This document shows, one piece after another, positions 18,359 through 25,530 of a stretch of 40,471 bases of DNA. The DNA is taken from positions 1 through 40,471 of the forward strand of contig JAIPIN010000004.1 of assembly GCA_021734665.1 (NCBI GenBank), given 5' to 3'. Position 1 is the stretch's first letter; every line of letters begins with the position of its first letter. The notes under the pieces are model-generated. The model did not search any database. It was not told where the DNA came from and saw only the letters and a program-made list of their open reading frames with translations. The translations under genes and the position numbers were made by a program. Source of the stretch: Kiritimatiellales bacterium. GTDB taxonomy: Bacteria > Patescibacteriota > Gracilibacteria > Peribacterales > Peribacteraceae.

Positions 18359-19939
18359 ATGCATTCGTGGATACGAAAAATAAGAATAGAGATTTTTGCA
18401 TTACCTGCGCTACTAACAGGCATAGGACTTATTTTGTTTGCTACATATTCACATGGATGTGGATTTTCTCCAGATAGCATTAGTTACATGTCCATTGCTC
18501 ACAATTTAATTGATGGGAAAGGTTTTACTAGCATTACTTATGACGGAAATATATTTACACCACTTACAGTGTTTCCCCCTGCATATCCGGTTGTTTTAGC
18601 GATAACAAGCTTTCTTTTAAAAATTGATATTCAAGAAGCAACACCGTGGATCTCAATTATACTCATAAGCTTCAGTATCATAATAAGTGCAAAGATACTG
18701 TATAAGTTAACCAATTCAATAAAAGCAATATTCGCTGGAACCTTTTTGCTTCTATTCTGCCCACACTTTCTAGTAGTACATCTATTCGCATTGAGCGAGC
18801 CTCTGTATTTTTTCTCTATGTTTTTAACTTTTCTGTTAATGACATATTATTTAGAAGATACAAAAAGAACTTATTTGCTGATAGCGATAGGTTGCACAAC
18901 CACTCTGGCAATGCTTACTCGCTATATTGGAATCGCATTATTAGGTGCATGTTGTATTACACTTCTATGGAATCAAAGGAGATCACTGATTCAATCGATT
19001 CCAAAAATCTTAACTTTTTGCATATTTACTTCTATTCCACTTCTTTTGTGGTTTATAAGGAATGTAATAATTTCAGGAACAATTGCCAATAGGAGCATTG
19101 GATTCAATCTTGAGAATACAAGATCAGTAATAGAAGCAATTGGTGCTTCTGTATATACATTAATTGTCCCCGAGATTATCCATCCTGCAGCAAGAGCAAT
19201 ACTCTTTATATTAATAATAATTGGAATATTGCCATGCAATTACAAACTATTTGCATCTAAATGGAGATCTTCTAAAAAGAGAGATACATCCTCATTAACA
19301 TTTCTGCTAATTACATTTGCGTTATTACATTTTGCTTTAGTTGTCCTTATTCATCTTTCTCTTAACAAGATAAGCTTAAACGAAGCAAACAGGTTATTAG
19401 CACCGTCATATATTGTTTTTATATTATTATTTGTTAAAGAATTTACACTGTTTTGTAAGAGCGCGCCTGGTATTTATTGTCTGATTTCAAAAATAATTTT
19501 CACTGCTATTTTATGCGGATATATTTTTGCAAGTTGCGTATGGGTAACACAAATCCATAATAATGGTGCAGGATTTTCAGCAAAAGCATGGAGAGAATCA
19601 CCAACAATGTTATTCATCTCAAATTTATCTAATTCAATTCCAATCTATTCAAACGCACCTGAAGCAATTTATTTTCTTACTGGTAGAATAACTAATCACA
19701 TTCCACAAAAAGAAAACTCACTTAAAAACATACCTAATGATAATTATTTGAATGAAGTATCTGATATGGAAAAAGCACTTATATCTCAACAAGGCATCGT
19801 AGTGTTCTTTAATAATGTTGATTGGAAATATTATTTGCCAAGTAGAGCAGAACTAAAAGAGCCATTATCACTACAATTAATCAAATCAACAGAAGATGGC
19901 GAAGTGTATGCAAAAGATACAAATCAACAATACAATTAA
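18359..19939 (+). CDS. GT-C-type membrane glycosyltransferase-like protein
   Basis: A 526-residue polytopic membrane protein with about 11 hydrophobic segments. The first extracytoplasmic loop carries an acidic residue and the pattern FSPDSISYMSIAHNLIDGKGF followed by PPAYPVV, as in the PMT/ArnT-like GT39 group that transfers sugars from polyprenyl-phosphate donors outside the membrane. The last 120 residues are a soluble domain. Donor and acceptor are unknown. No promoter was identified, and no Shine-Dalgarno sequence is present. It starts back to back with rpoC and ends three bases from the convergent lipoprotein gene. Confidence 0.75.
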   Translation: MHSWIRKIRIEIFALPALLTGIGLILFATYSHGCGFSPDSISYMSIAHNLIDGKGFTSITYDGNIFTPLTVFPPAYPVVLAITSFLLKIDIQEATPWISIILISFSIIISAKILYKLTNSIKAIFAGTFLLLFCPHFLVVHLFALSEPLYFFSMFLTFLLMTYYLEDTKRTYLLIAIGCTTTLAMLTRYIGIALLGACCITLLWNQRRSLIQSIPKILTFCIFTSIPLLLWFIRNVIISGTIANRSIGFNLENTRSVIEAIGASVYTLIVPEIIHPAARAILFILIIIGILPCNYKLFASKWRSSKKRDTSSLTFLLITFALLHFALVVLIHLSLNKISLNEANRLLAPSYIVFILLFVKEFTLFCKSAPGIYCLISKIIFTAILCGYIFASCVWVTQIHNNGAGFSAKAWRESPTMLFISNLSNSIPIYSNAPEAIYFLTGRITNHIPQKENSLKNIPNDNYLNEVSDMEKALISQQGIVVFFNNVDWKYYLPSRAELKEPLSLQLIKSTEDGEVYAKDTNQQYN

Positions 19940-19942
19940 TTA

Positions 19943-20269
19943 CTAATTGGTGCCCAATCCCTCCTCAATCAACTTCTTTCCTTCTTGAATCTTTTCTACT
20001 CCTTCTTGCAAAGCATCAATGCGCTGTTTTGTTTCTTCTACCCCGCCCTTTACGGTGTCCACTACTGCCTTTCCAGTATCAACAACATCTTTCACTTGAT
20101 CTGCAGCATTATGCACAGCGCCAGAAGATGTCATCCTAATACCTGCAAAAAAATCCATAATACGAACCTGTCGATCTTTTATAGAAGAACATCCTACTAA
20201 TAACATGCCTCCAACAATCAAAACGAGGAGGAAAACCGAGCCGCTAGAAAACTGACGACTTGAAGACAT
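19943..20269 (-). CDS. Small lipoprotein with helical tail
   Basis: A 108-residue protein with a signal peptide ending in the lipobox LLVGC, lipidated cysteine at residue 27. The rest is a heptad-like helix (QVKDVVDTGKAVVDTVKGGVEETKQRIDAL, seen in part) and probably forms a coiled coil on the outer face of the membrane. No enzyme motif is visible. The gene follows the zinc-ribbon gene by 7 bases, so the two form an operon. Function is unknown. Confidence 0.8.
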   Translation of the reverse strand: MSSSRQFSSGSVFLLVLIVGGMLLVGCSSIKDRQVRIMDFFAGIRMTSSGAVHNAADQVKDVVDTGKAVVDTVKGGVEETKQRIDALQEGVEKIQEGKKLIEEGLGTN

Positions 20270-20276
20270 ACACTGG

Positions 20277-20654
20277 TTAAGATTTTTCTGGCTCTGTACC
20301 TTCTACTACTCCAGTTCCATATTTTTCAAAAAGTTTTTCAAAAGATCCATCGGATTCTTCCAAAGCCCGGTTTAGCATTTTAGCTTCATCCGTTGCAAGA
20401 TTAAGAGTAGAAGAAATATTGGAAGTAGACTTTTCACTTTCTAATTCTGCAACTACATCATCTGCGCCTAACGATGCATGCAAAACAATAAACGCGCTAC
20501 AACTATCACACTGAAGCTGTAAAAGCATTGCATTGTTTGCAACAACACGCACCGCAGAAAAATCCACTGGAACACGACTGCCACATTGCGGGCAACGCAT
20601 CTGTTGGTATATCCGCTGGAGGATTTTCTGCAAAGTGTGTGGGTCGATCTCCAT
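20277..20654 (-). CDS. Zinc-ribbon protein of unknown function
   Basis: A 125-residue soluble protein with CPQC (Cys21, Cys24) and CDSC (Cys49, Cys52), a standard four-cysteine zinc ribbon separated by a beta-rich segment. The C-terminal half is acidic and helical. The ORF-track start at 20678 is upstream of the promoter -10 box; the ATG at 20654 (MEIDPHTLQK) is the first start codon a transcript from that promoter could contain, with a leader of only about 1-3 bases. It is first gene of a two-gene operon with the lipoprotein. Partner (nucleic acid or protein) is unknown. Confidence 0.75.
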   Translation of the reverse strand: MEIDPHTLQKILQRIYQQMRCPQCGSRVPVDFSAVRVVANNAMLLQLQCDSCSAFIVLHASLGADDVVAELESEKSTSNISSTLNLATDEAKMLNRALEESDGSFEKLFEKYGTGVVEGTEPEKS

Positions 20655-20663
20655 GCAACACTT

Positions 20664-20692
20664 ATTATACCACATCAATCATTCTTCAACAA
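20664..20692 (-). promoter_or_regulatory. Sigma-70-type promoter, near-leaderless
   Basis: TTGTTG (20692-20687), 17-base spacer, TATAAT (20669-20664). The ATG begins 9 bases after the -10. This is one of the clearest promoters in the window. Confidence 0.75.
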
Positions 20693-20725
20693 AAATTCTG
20701 CACTTTATCCGCCAAGTGGAATGAA

Positions 20726-20800
20726 TAATTAACAATTGAATATTAAAATTAACATTAATAAATATGTTTATGATTGCCAATCATCAATTGTCAATTATCA
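20726..20800. repeat. AATTG-word inverted repeat
   Basis: AATAATTAACAATTGA near 20726 is nearly complementary to TCAATTGTCAATTATC near 20785, giving an imperfect 16-bp stem around an A+T-rich loop. It lies between the divergent zinc-ribbon and secreted-protein promoters. Confidence 0.6.
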
Positions 20801-20829
20801 GAACAACTGCAACAATAAAAAAATAGGTG

Positions 20830-20835
20830 TAGAAT
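20830..20835 (+). promoter_or_regulatory. -10 box, leaderless start
   Basis: TAGAAT ends 6 bases before the ATG at 20842. CTGCAA lies 17 bases upstream as a weak -35. No Shine-Dalgarno sequence can fit. Confidence 0.5.
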
Positions 20836-20841
20836 CGAAGT

Positions 20842-21342
20842 ATGTCGCAAGTTCGTCAGCACATGTTTGCTTTAGTTGTCACAGCAGCTGTGATTTCTGT
20901 ATTTAGCTTCCAAAGTTTTCGCGCATCTGTGCAACCAAGTGTTTTGGAACCAATACGAATAGAAATCGGCATTGAACATGAGTTGCCTCTCTCTATCTCT
21001 TTAAGTGCAAGTGAACTTAAAGGAAGCGGTCTTATAGATATTAAACAAGATGGCGAAGAAACCATATCAGTTAACCTACCTAGCAGTTGGCAACGCAAAG
21101 AAGTTCGCAATGTTCCATTGAGCGAAGTCACTTCAGAAAATACATCGTTTGGATTCAAGCGCTATCAAATGCCCGCCGGAGCTTCGGTAACATTCACAAT
21201 CCCCGAATACCCCGACACAATGCTTATCCACAATCCATCTGGCATCACAATGAAAGTGAATTTAAAAATTGTAGATTTACAGACGAATACAGTTGAGACG
21301 AATGTTGTGCTAGTTCAGGATTCGCCTGCACAACTGTGGTAA
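20842..21342 (+). CDS. Exported beta-rich protein of unknown function
   Basis: A 166-residue protein with an N-terminal hydrophobic segment (FALVVTAAVISVFSFQSF) that acts as a signal peptide or membrane anchor. The remainder alternates polar and hydrophobic residues and looks like a single beta-sandwich (SVNLPSSWQRKEV, GASVTFTIPEYPDTMLI, MKVNLKIVDLQTN). No catalytic motif or cysteine pair is visible. The gene stands alone, with a probable leaderless promoter. The family is not recognised. Confidence 0.65.
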   Translation: MSQVRQHMFALVVTAAVISVFSFQSFRASVQPSVLEPIRIEIGIEHELPLSISLSASELKGSGLIDIKQDGEETISVNLPSSWQRKEVRNVPLSEVTSENTSFGFKRYQMPAGASVTFTIPEYPDTMLIHNPSGITMKVNLKIVDLQTNTVETNVVLVQDSPAQLW

Positions 21343-21393
21343 TATGAGGCGCTGCATAATGAGGTGTATGTCGTTTGTTATACAGTCAGAAAA

Positions 21394-21418
21394 AATTGAG
21401 AATTGAGAATTGAGAATT
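21394..21418. repeat. GAATTGA heptamer tandem repeat
   Basis: Three to four tandem copies of the heptamer AATTGAG follow the secreted-protein gene. A TTCATT-word tract follows at 21445-21490. The ORF track starts the next gene inside this repeat, which is not credible. Confidence 0.75.
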
Positions 21419-21508
21419 AGGTATGCAGTGATATGTTATAGACATTTTTCATTATTCATTCTTCATTTTTCATTATTTTTCATTATTAACTGCTATAAGC
21501 TAATTACC

Positions 21509-22273
21509 ATGCACCTAATCCCCATTACCACCCCTCTACTTAAAGAAGGAGACGACCTTATCTCCATTCTTATAAGCAATACTGAATTTAAAGAAGGAGA
21601 CATATTAGCTATTTCATCCAAAGCAATTGCCACTGTAGAAGGTGCAGCAATTAAACTGGGCAATATTAAAGTTACAAAAGAAGCCGAAGAGTTATCTGAA
21701 CATTGCGGCAAAACTCCAGTGCTAAGGCAAGCAATGCTAGATGAAACTGCTCGTCTTAATGGAAAAGTAGTTGGTAAATGCGAGCATGCTGTTTTAACAG
21801 AAGTGAAACCTTATGGCCTAGAAGAAGGAACTATTATGGCTGCAAGTGCAGGGCTAGATCAGTCTAATATTCCAGAAGGCTATACAATTGGATGGCCATT
21901 GGACCCTCTTAAATCAATTAAGAAATTACGAAAAGACTTAAATGAAAAAACCGGAACAAATGTTGCGCTACTTATTACTGATTCGTGTTGCAGACCTAGA
22001 CGTATAGGAGTGACAGCTATTGCATTGGTCGTAAGCGGATTTGACCCTCTGGAAGACCAGCGCGGTAAGAAAGATCTATTCGGACGATCAATGACAATGA
22101 CACAAGAGGCTCGAGCAGATCAGCTAGCCACAGCTGCAAATATTCTTATGGGGAATACAGATGCATCTGTTCCTGCAGTAATTATAAGAGATCACAATAT
22201 CCCCCTTTCAGACTTTGAAGGATGGGTTCCAGGGCTAGATCCGGAAGATGATTTGTTTCATGGAATCATTTGA
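21509..22273 (+). CDS. CofE-like (F420:glutamyl ligase family) protein
   Basis: A 254-residue protein of the coenzyme F420-0:L-glutamate ligase (CofE/FbiB N-domain) family. Blocks matching the family are GDILAISSKAIATVEG, AASAGLDQSNIPEGY, ITDSCCRPRRIGVTAIALVVSG and a C-terminal QEARADQLATAANILMG. The family enzyme adds glutamate to F420-0 with GTP and a metal. No other F420 gene is in this window, so the true substrate is uncertain and another amide ligation is possible. I start at the ATG at 21509 (MHLIPITTPL), which aligns with CofE N-termini; the track's 33 extra residues are translated repeat. TATAAG 9 bases upstream is a weak -10. Confidence 0.8.
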   Translation: MHLIPITTPLLKEGDDLISILISNTEFKEGDILAISSKAIATVEGAAIKLGNIKVTKEAEELSEHCGKTPVLRQAMLDETARLNGKVVGKCEHAVLTEVKPYGLEEGTIMAASAGLDQSNIPEGYTIGWPLDPLKSIKKLRKDLNEKTGTNVALLITDSCCRPRRIGVTAIALVVSGFDPLEDQRGKKDLFGRSMTMTQEARADQLATAANILMGNTDASVPAVIIRDHNIPLSDFEGWVPGLDPEDDLFHGII

Positions 22274-22370
22274 AAGGATTAAAAAGAGACAAAGGAGACA
22301 AAAGAAATAAAGGGGTAAATCAGACCATGCTCCTTTAACTCTTTTGCTTCCTTTAACTCTTTTGGCTCTT
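22274..22370. repeat. Purine/pyrimidine-word hairpin
   Basis: An AAAGAGACAAAGGAGACAAA-type arm (22280-22315) is followed by CCTTTAACTCTTTTG-type words (22331-22370) that are complementary. The RNA can form an imperfect stem of about 30 bp. It lies after the CofE-like stop and ends at the purN promoter, so it may serve as a terminator. Confidence 0.65.
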
Positions 22371-22376
22371 TACAAT
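22371..22376 (+). promoter_or_regulatory. -10 box, leaderless start of purN
   Basis: TACAAT followed by 6 bases and the ATG at 22383. The bases before the ATG are ACCCCC, so there is no Shine-Dalgarno sequence. Confidence 0.55.
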
Positions 22377-22382
22377 ACCCCC

Positions 22383-22970
22383 ATGAACTTCGTCGTATTA
22401 TCCTCATCTCGCGGAACTACCTTCCAAGCCGTATTGGACCGTATGGCAGACGGATCTTTGACTGCAAAATGCTTGGGGCTTGTAACAGATAAAGATGATC
22501 GCGGATGCATAAAAAAGGCAAAGAGTGCAGGCTTACCTGTAGTAATAGTAGAAAGAGAACACGGTCAAGATCGTGAGACTTACAACAAGAGATTAGACAA
22601 AGCGATCAGTAAACTCGGAAAGGTAGATGCGATTGCAGCGTTGGGCTGGATGTTTATTCTTACTCCTTGGTTTGTTCAAAAATGGGCAGGCAGAATCGTA
22701 AATGTTCATCCTGCACTTCTGCCAAAGCACCCCGGAGCTCATGGAATAGAAGAAACATTAAATGCAGGCGATAGTGAGTCTGGAATGACCATCCATATTA
22801 TTGATGAAGGTGTAGATACAGGTAAAATCCTTGTACAAAAAAGTTGTACAATTGAAGAGGATGATACGGAAGAAACGCTAAAAGATCGTATACAAGCCCT
22901 AGAAAAAGAGTGGTATCCAAAGGTATTACAGATGATTGAAACTGGTGAGATTATTTTACCAGTATCCTAG
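22383..22970 (+). CDS. purN: Phosphoribosylglycinamide formyltransferase-like
   Basis: Transfers a formyl group from 10-formyltetrahydrofolate to GAR in purine synthesis. The 195-residue protein has the PurN N-terminus (MNFVVLSSSRGTTFQAVLDR), the catalytic Asn107 and His109 in IVNVHPALLP and Asp145 in DEGVDTG, equivalent to E. coli Asn106/His108/Asp144. Start at the ATG at 22383 fits the PurN N-terminus and the promoter; the track's 13 extra residues are repeat. No other purine gene is nearby, so another formyltransferase substrate is possible. It is transcribed between the CofE-like and FNR genes, each with its own promoter. Confidence 0.88.
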   Translation: MNFVVLSSSRGTTFQAVLDRMADGSLTAKCLGLVTDKDDRGCIKKAKSAGLPVVIVEREHGQDRETYNKRLDKAISKLGKVDAIAALGWMFILTPWFVQKWAGRIVNVHPALLPKHPGAHGIEETLNAGDSESGMTIHIIDEGVDTGKILVQKSCTIEEDDTEETLKDRIQALEKEWYPKVLQMIETGEIILPVS

Positions 22971-22982
22971 TTAACCAAACCT

Positions 22983-23110
22983 GCCGTATGTCATCCTGAG
23001 TGCGCCGCCGGTCGCACTTCGATACGTCCCGCTAAAGCGTGACTACTCAGTATGACACGGCGGCGTGCCTGTCCTGAGTATGTCGAAGGGTATCGAAGAG
23101 TGACAATTGC
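22983..23110. repeat. Mosaic of REP-like repeats
   Basis: TGTCATCCTGAGTGCG and CTACTCAGTATGACA are inverted partial copies around CGCCGCCGG/CGGCGGCG arms, followed by GTCCTGAGTATGTCGAAGG and a second TATCGAAG. The segment is much richer in G+C than its neighbours. It looks like stacked fragments of the TCATCCTGAG / CTTCGACA repeat type common in many bacterial genomes. Confidence 0.7.
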
Positions 23111-23158
23111 CTTTTAGATACGCATTATCCACATTAGGAAATCACTCATGCATTCCCT

Positions 23159-23164
23159 TATACT
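23159..23164 (+). promoter_or_regulatory. -10 box, leaderless start of FNR
   Basis: TATACT ends 6 bases before the ATG at 23171; no Shine-Dalgarno sequence is present. Confidence 0.55.
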
Positions 23165-23170
23165 TATTTC

Positions 23171-23884
23171 ATGCCAACTCCAAGTTTCACTCTAAAGTGC
23201 ACGCAAAATAAATTAATCACACACAATGTGTACGAAGTGCGATTAGAAAAACCGGAAGGGTTCACATTTAAACCCGGACAATTTGCATTGCTTGATGTTC
23301 CACTACTAGATAATCCGGATGACATTCAAGCTCGAGCATATTCAATTGCATCTACTCCAGATGAAGATGACTTATTGTTTGCAATTAAAATAAAACCAGA
23401 TGGAAGAGCCGGAAAGTGGGTAAAAGAATCACTTAAAGAAGGAGATGAAATACGCATTCAAGCTCCACTTGGCAACTTTACTTTTAACAAAGATAGCGAC
23501 CGTGATTGCCTATTTGTATGCACAGGAGTGGGCGCTGCACCATTCCGCTCTCAGATACTTGGCGCATTAAAAGCAGGAAATAAATGCAAGATGGATTTGA
23601 TAATTGGAGTGTTTGCAGAAGAAGATATTTTTTGGAGCGATCTTCATGAAGAAATTACTGCAACTCATCCAAATGTTCACGTACATATAACTCTCTCCGA
23701 ACCTAAACCAACTTGGGAAGGATACAAAGGAAGAGTGCAAGAAGTGATTCCCAATATAGAAAACTTTAAAGAGCGAAATATTTATCTATGTGGCAACCCT
23801 GCAATGACAACTAATGTGAAAAAAATGTGCCTAGAGGAATGGGAGATTCCTAAAGAGCAAGTGCATATGGAGGGATATATTTGA
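23171..23884 (+). CDS. Ferredoxin-NADP+ reductase family oxidoreductase
   Basis: A 237-residue FAD enzyme that moves electrons between NAD(P)H and a one-electron carrier. The FAD-binding RAYSIAST motif (residues about 56-63), the glycine-rich FVCTGVGAAPFRSQI pyridine-nucleotide motif and the YLCGNPAMT block are all present. There are no iron-sulfur cysteines, so it is the bare FNR module. The partner carrier is unknown. The C-terminus IPKEQVHMEGYI is encoded a second time immediately downstream in a duplicated block. Its promoter suggests a leaderless mRNA. Confidence 0.9.
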   Translation: MPTPSFTLKCTQNKLITHNVYEVRLEKPEGFTFKPGQFALLDVPLLDNPDDIQARAYSIASTPDEDDLLFAIKIKPDGRAGKWVKESLKEGDEIRIQAPLGNFTFNKDSDRDCLFVCTGVGAAPFRSQILGALKAGNKCKMDLIIGVFAEEDIFWSDLHEEITATHPNVHVHITLSEPKPTWEGYKGRVQEVIPNIENFKERNIYLCGNPAMTTNVKKMCLEEWEIPKEQVHMEGYI

Positions 23885-24024
23885 CCTCACCCCTATCCCC
23901 TCTCCTACTTCGTTTTTCTCACCAAGAGGCAGGAGACATTCCAAAAGAGCAAGTTCATATGGAGGGGTATATTTGACCTCACCCCTATCCCCTCTCCTAC
24001 TTCGTTTTTCTCACCAAGAGGCAG
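23846..24024 (+). repeat. Duplicated FNR 3' end, 92-bp period
   Basis: Bases 23846-23932 (last 12 FNR codons, stop and 48 bases) recur at 23938-24024. The coding 39 bases differ at three sites, CCT/CCA, GTG/GTT and GGA/GGG, all synonymous, and both end in TGA. The 48 non-coding bases are identical. The codon before the second copy would read Gly-Asp rather than Trp-Glu, so it looks like the tail of a different FNR allele or paralogue. Confidence 0.9.
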
Positions 24025-24207
24025 TAGGGATTACATTTCAATTCTATTTATAGTCAGGAGAGGGGTAACGATTTTAAACAAAACACAAACATTCCCCTTC
24101 TCCTGAACATAAGATTTTAAGAAAAGTATCTCAAATATTTGAGAATATTATTGCGATGCAGAAAAAGGGTTTAGTACCCTGTGGGGCATCTTCGAGGGAT
24201 GAGGTCA
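23885..24207. other. Repeat-filled gap between FNR and carA
   Basis: No gene is supported. The gap holds the duplicated FNR tail, CCCCTATCCCCTCTCCT words with an inverted partner AGGAGAGGGGTAACG at 24057-24071, a perfect 16-base palindrome TCTCAAATATTTGAGA at 24129-24144, and the carA terminator. Confidence 0.7.
24162..24180 (-). terminator. Intrinsic terminator after carA
   Basis: On the minus strand AGGGT-ACTAA-ACCCT forms a 5-bp hairpin followed by TTTTTC, 28 bases past the carA stop. The stem is short, so strength is uncertain. Confidence 0.6.
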
Positions 24208-25395
24208 TTAAAGAACCTTCAAAAACTCATCAAACAGATAATTTGCATCCTCTGGCCCAGGGGTCGCTTCAGGGTGGAATTGTACTGCAAAGAATTTTCC
24301 TGATTCGTGGCGGATACCCTCTACAGTCCCATCATTTGCATTTGTAAACCAGACCTTCCAATCGGCTGGCAAACTTTTTTCATCCACTGCAAAGCCATGG
24401 TTCTGAGATGTGATGATACATTTCTGCCCCGGCTTAACAGAATGCTCCCCTCCACCTGTGGGGGAGGGGCTGAGGGTGGGGGCATGCTCTATACATGGCT
24501 GATTAACTCCCCTATGACCGTACTTTAATTTGTAAGTATCACCACCAACTGCGAGAGCGAGTATCTGTGTACCGAGGCAAATTCCAAATGTAGGAATCCC
24601 CTTTTGAATACTGTTTGCAACTTGTGCGATTGTCTCTTTACACATTTTAGGATCACCCGGACCGTTGGAAATAAATACTGCGTCATATTCCAAATCGGAA
24701 GCTTCTAAATCAAAATTCCATGGAATACGATGAACTGTTACTCCCCTTTTTAGGAAAGATCTTAGGATGTCATTTTTAATTCCACAATCAAATACGGCGA
24801 CGGTTGGGGCGTTGGGTGTGGGGTGTGGGGTGTTGGGCTCATATGTTTTCACTTCTTTAACACTTACCTCATCCACAAGGTTTGAAAGGTTTGGGTCTTC
24901 AATTCTTAATTCTTCATTCTTAATTCTTAATTCCGAACCGTCTTGAACAATCCTGCCAAGCATCACTCCATGTTCCCTGAGCTTCTTGGTAAGTGCTCTC
25001 GTATCAATCCCTGTAATCCCCGGAATTTTGTGATGCTCCATCCAATTACTAAGCGAGCTAACAGCCTTGTAGTGGCTAAAATCTGGGCTTTGCTGTGTAA
25101 CAACTACTCCGCGAACATGGATAGCCTCGCTCTCGAAGTGTTCACTAAATCCCCAGCCTTCGCTCTGCGAGCTACGGCCGGCAGGCCATTCGTTCGATTC
25201 TGCGCTGGGTACACCGTAATTACCAATTAATGGATATGTGAATGTAAGAATCTGACCTCTATAACTGGGATCAGTAAGGCTCTCGACGTATCCAGCCATT
25301 CCTGTGTTAAATACTACCTCACCATCACTATCGCCCAAAAAACCAAACGGCTGACCAGAGAAGGTGGTACCGTCGCTTAAGATTAGTTGAGTCAT
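24208..25395 (-). CDS. carA: Carbamoyl-phosphate synthase small subunit
   Basis: Glutaminase subunit that feeds ammonia to CarB for arginine and pyrimidine synthesis. The N-terminal CarA domain (LILSDGTTFSGQPFGF, VVFNTGMAGYVESLTDPSY) is followed by a class I amidotransferase with the nucleophile in GICLGTQ and the His/Glu in QFHPEATPGPEDANY; TSQNHGFAVD is also typical. The protein is 395 residues from the ATG at 25395; the track's TTG at 25422 is not needed. Four segments do not belong to the family and are repeat-derived: WPAGRSSQSEGWG, LRIKNEELRIED, NTPHPTPNAPT and TLSPSPTGGGE. All fall between conserved blocks, so catalysis may survive. carB is not in the window. Confidence 0.95.
   Translation of the reverse strand: MTQLILSDGTTFSGQPFGFLGDSDGEVVFNTGMAGYVESLTDPSYRGQILTFTYPLIGNYGVPSAESNEWPAGRSSQSEGWGFSEHFESEAIHVRGVVVTQQSPDFSHYKAVSSLSNWMEHHKIPGITGIDTRALTKKLREHGVMLGRIVQDGSELRIKNEELRIEDPNLSNLVDEVSVKEVKTYEPNTPHPTPNAPTVAVFDCGIKNDILRSFLKRGVTVHRIPWNFDLEASDLEYDAVFISNGPGDPKMCKETIAQVANSIQKGIPTFGICLGTQILALAVGGDTYKLKYGHRGVNQPCIEHAPTLSPSPTGGGEHSVKPGQKCIITSQNHGFAVDEKSLPADWKVWFTNANDGTVEGIRHESGKFFAVQFHPEATPGPEDANYLFDEFLKVL
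24437..24484 (-). repeat. C-rich hairpin element in carA (family 2)
   Basis: CCCCTCC-A-CC pairs with GG-G-GGAGGGG around a TGT loop (24447-24469). It encodes TLSPSPTGGGE in a position where CarA proteins normally run straight from the NQP block to ITSQNHG. A related element is in the lamin-tail gene at 34288-34332. Confidence 0.75.
24800..24838 (-). repeat. CCCCACAC-type low-complexity insertion in carA
   Basis: Plus-strand GGTTGGGGCGTTGGGTGTGG words encode NTPHPTPNAPT just before VAVFDCG. Similar CCCAATCCC/CCCTAG words stand downstream of fusA. Confidence 0.65.
24899..24937 (-). repeat. AATTAAGAATGAAG-type insertion in carA
   Basis: Reiterated ATTCTTAATTCTTC words (plus strand) encode LRIKNEELRIED before the conserved DPNL block. 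The words are close to the heptamer tract at 21394. Confidence 0.7.
25151..25185 (-). repeat. GC-rich element in carA (family 1)
   Basis: Minus strand CCTGCCGGCCGTAGCTCGCA.. encodes PAGRSSQSEGWG between NYGVPS and the FESEAIHVRG block. It matches an element at 32390-32422 at about 26 of 33 bases and in the same reading frame. Confidence 0.8.
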
Positions 25396-25491
25396 ATTGG
25401 AGAGAGAATACAGAATATCCAAATGAAAGCGAATCTATTTCTCTTCGATTGACAAAAGTATTCATAAATAGCTTAATCATATGCCTATACA

Positions 25492-25520
25492 TTGAAGAAA
25501 TCGCCATTTTTAGGTATAAT
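25492..25520 (+). promoter_or_regulatory. Promoter of the envelope gene pair
   Basis: TTGAAG (25492-25497), 17-base spacer, TATAAT (25515-25520). The ORF-track start codon is in fact the -35 hexamer, which is why the gene start is moved to 25531. Confidence 0.8.
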
Positions 25521-25530
25521 GATTAGATTT

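Noticed and set aside
24156-24347. Plus-strand ORF overlapping the carA end
   Set aside because: Overlaps the carA terminator and coding end and has no homology signal I can see.
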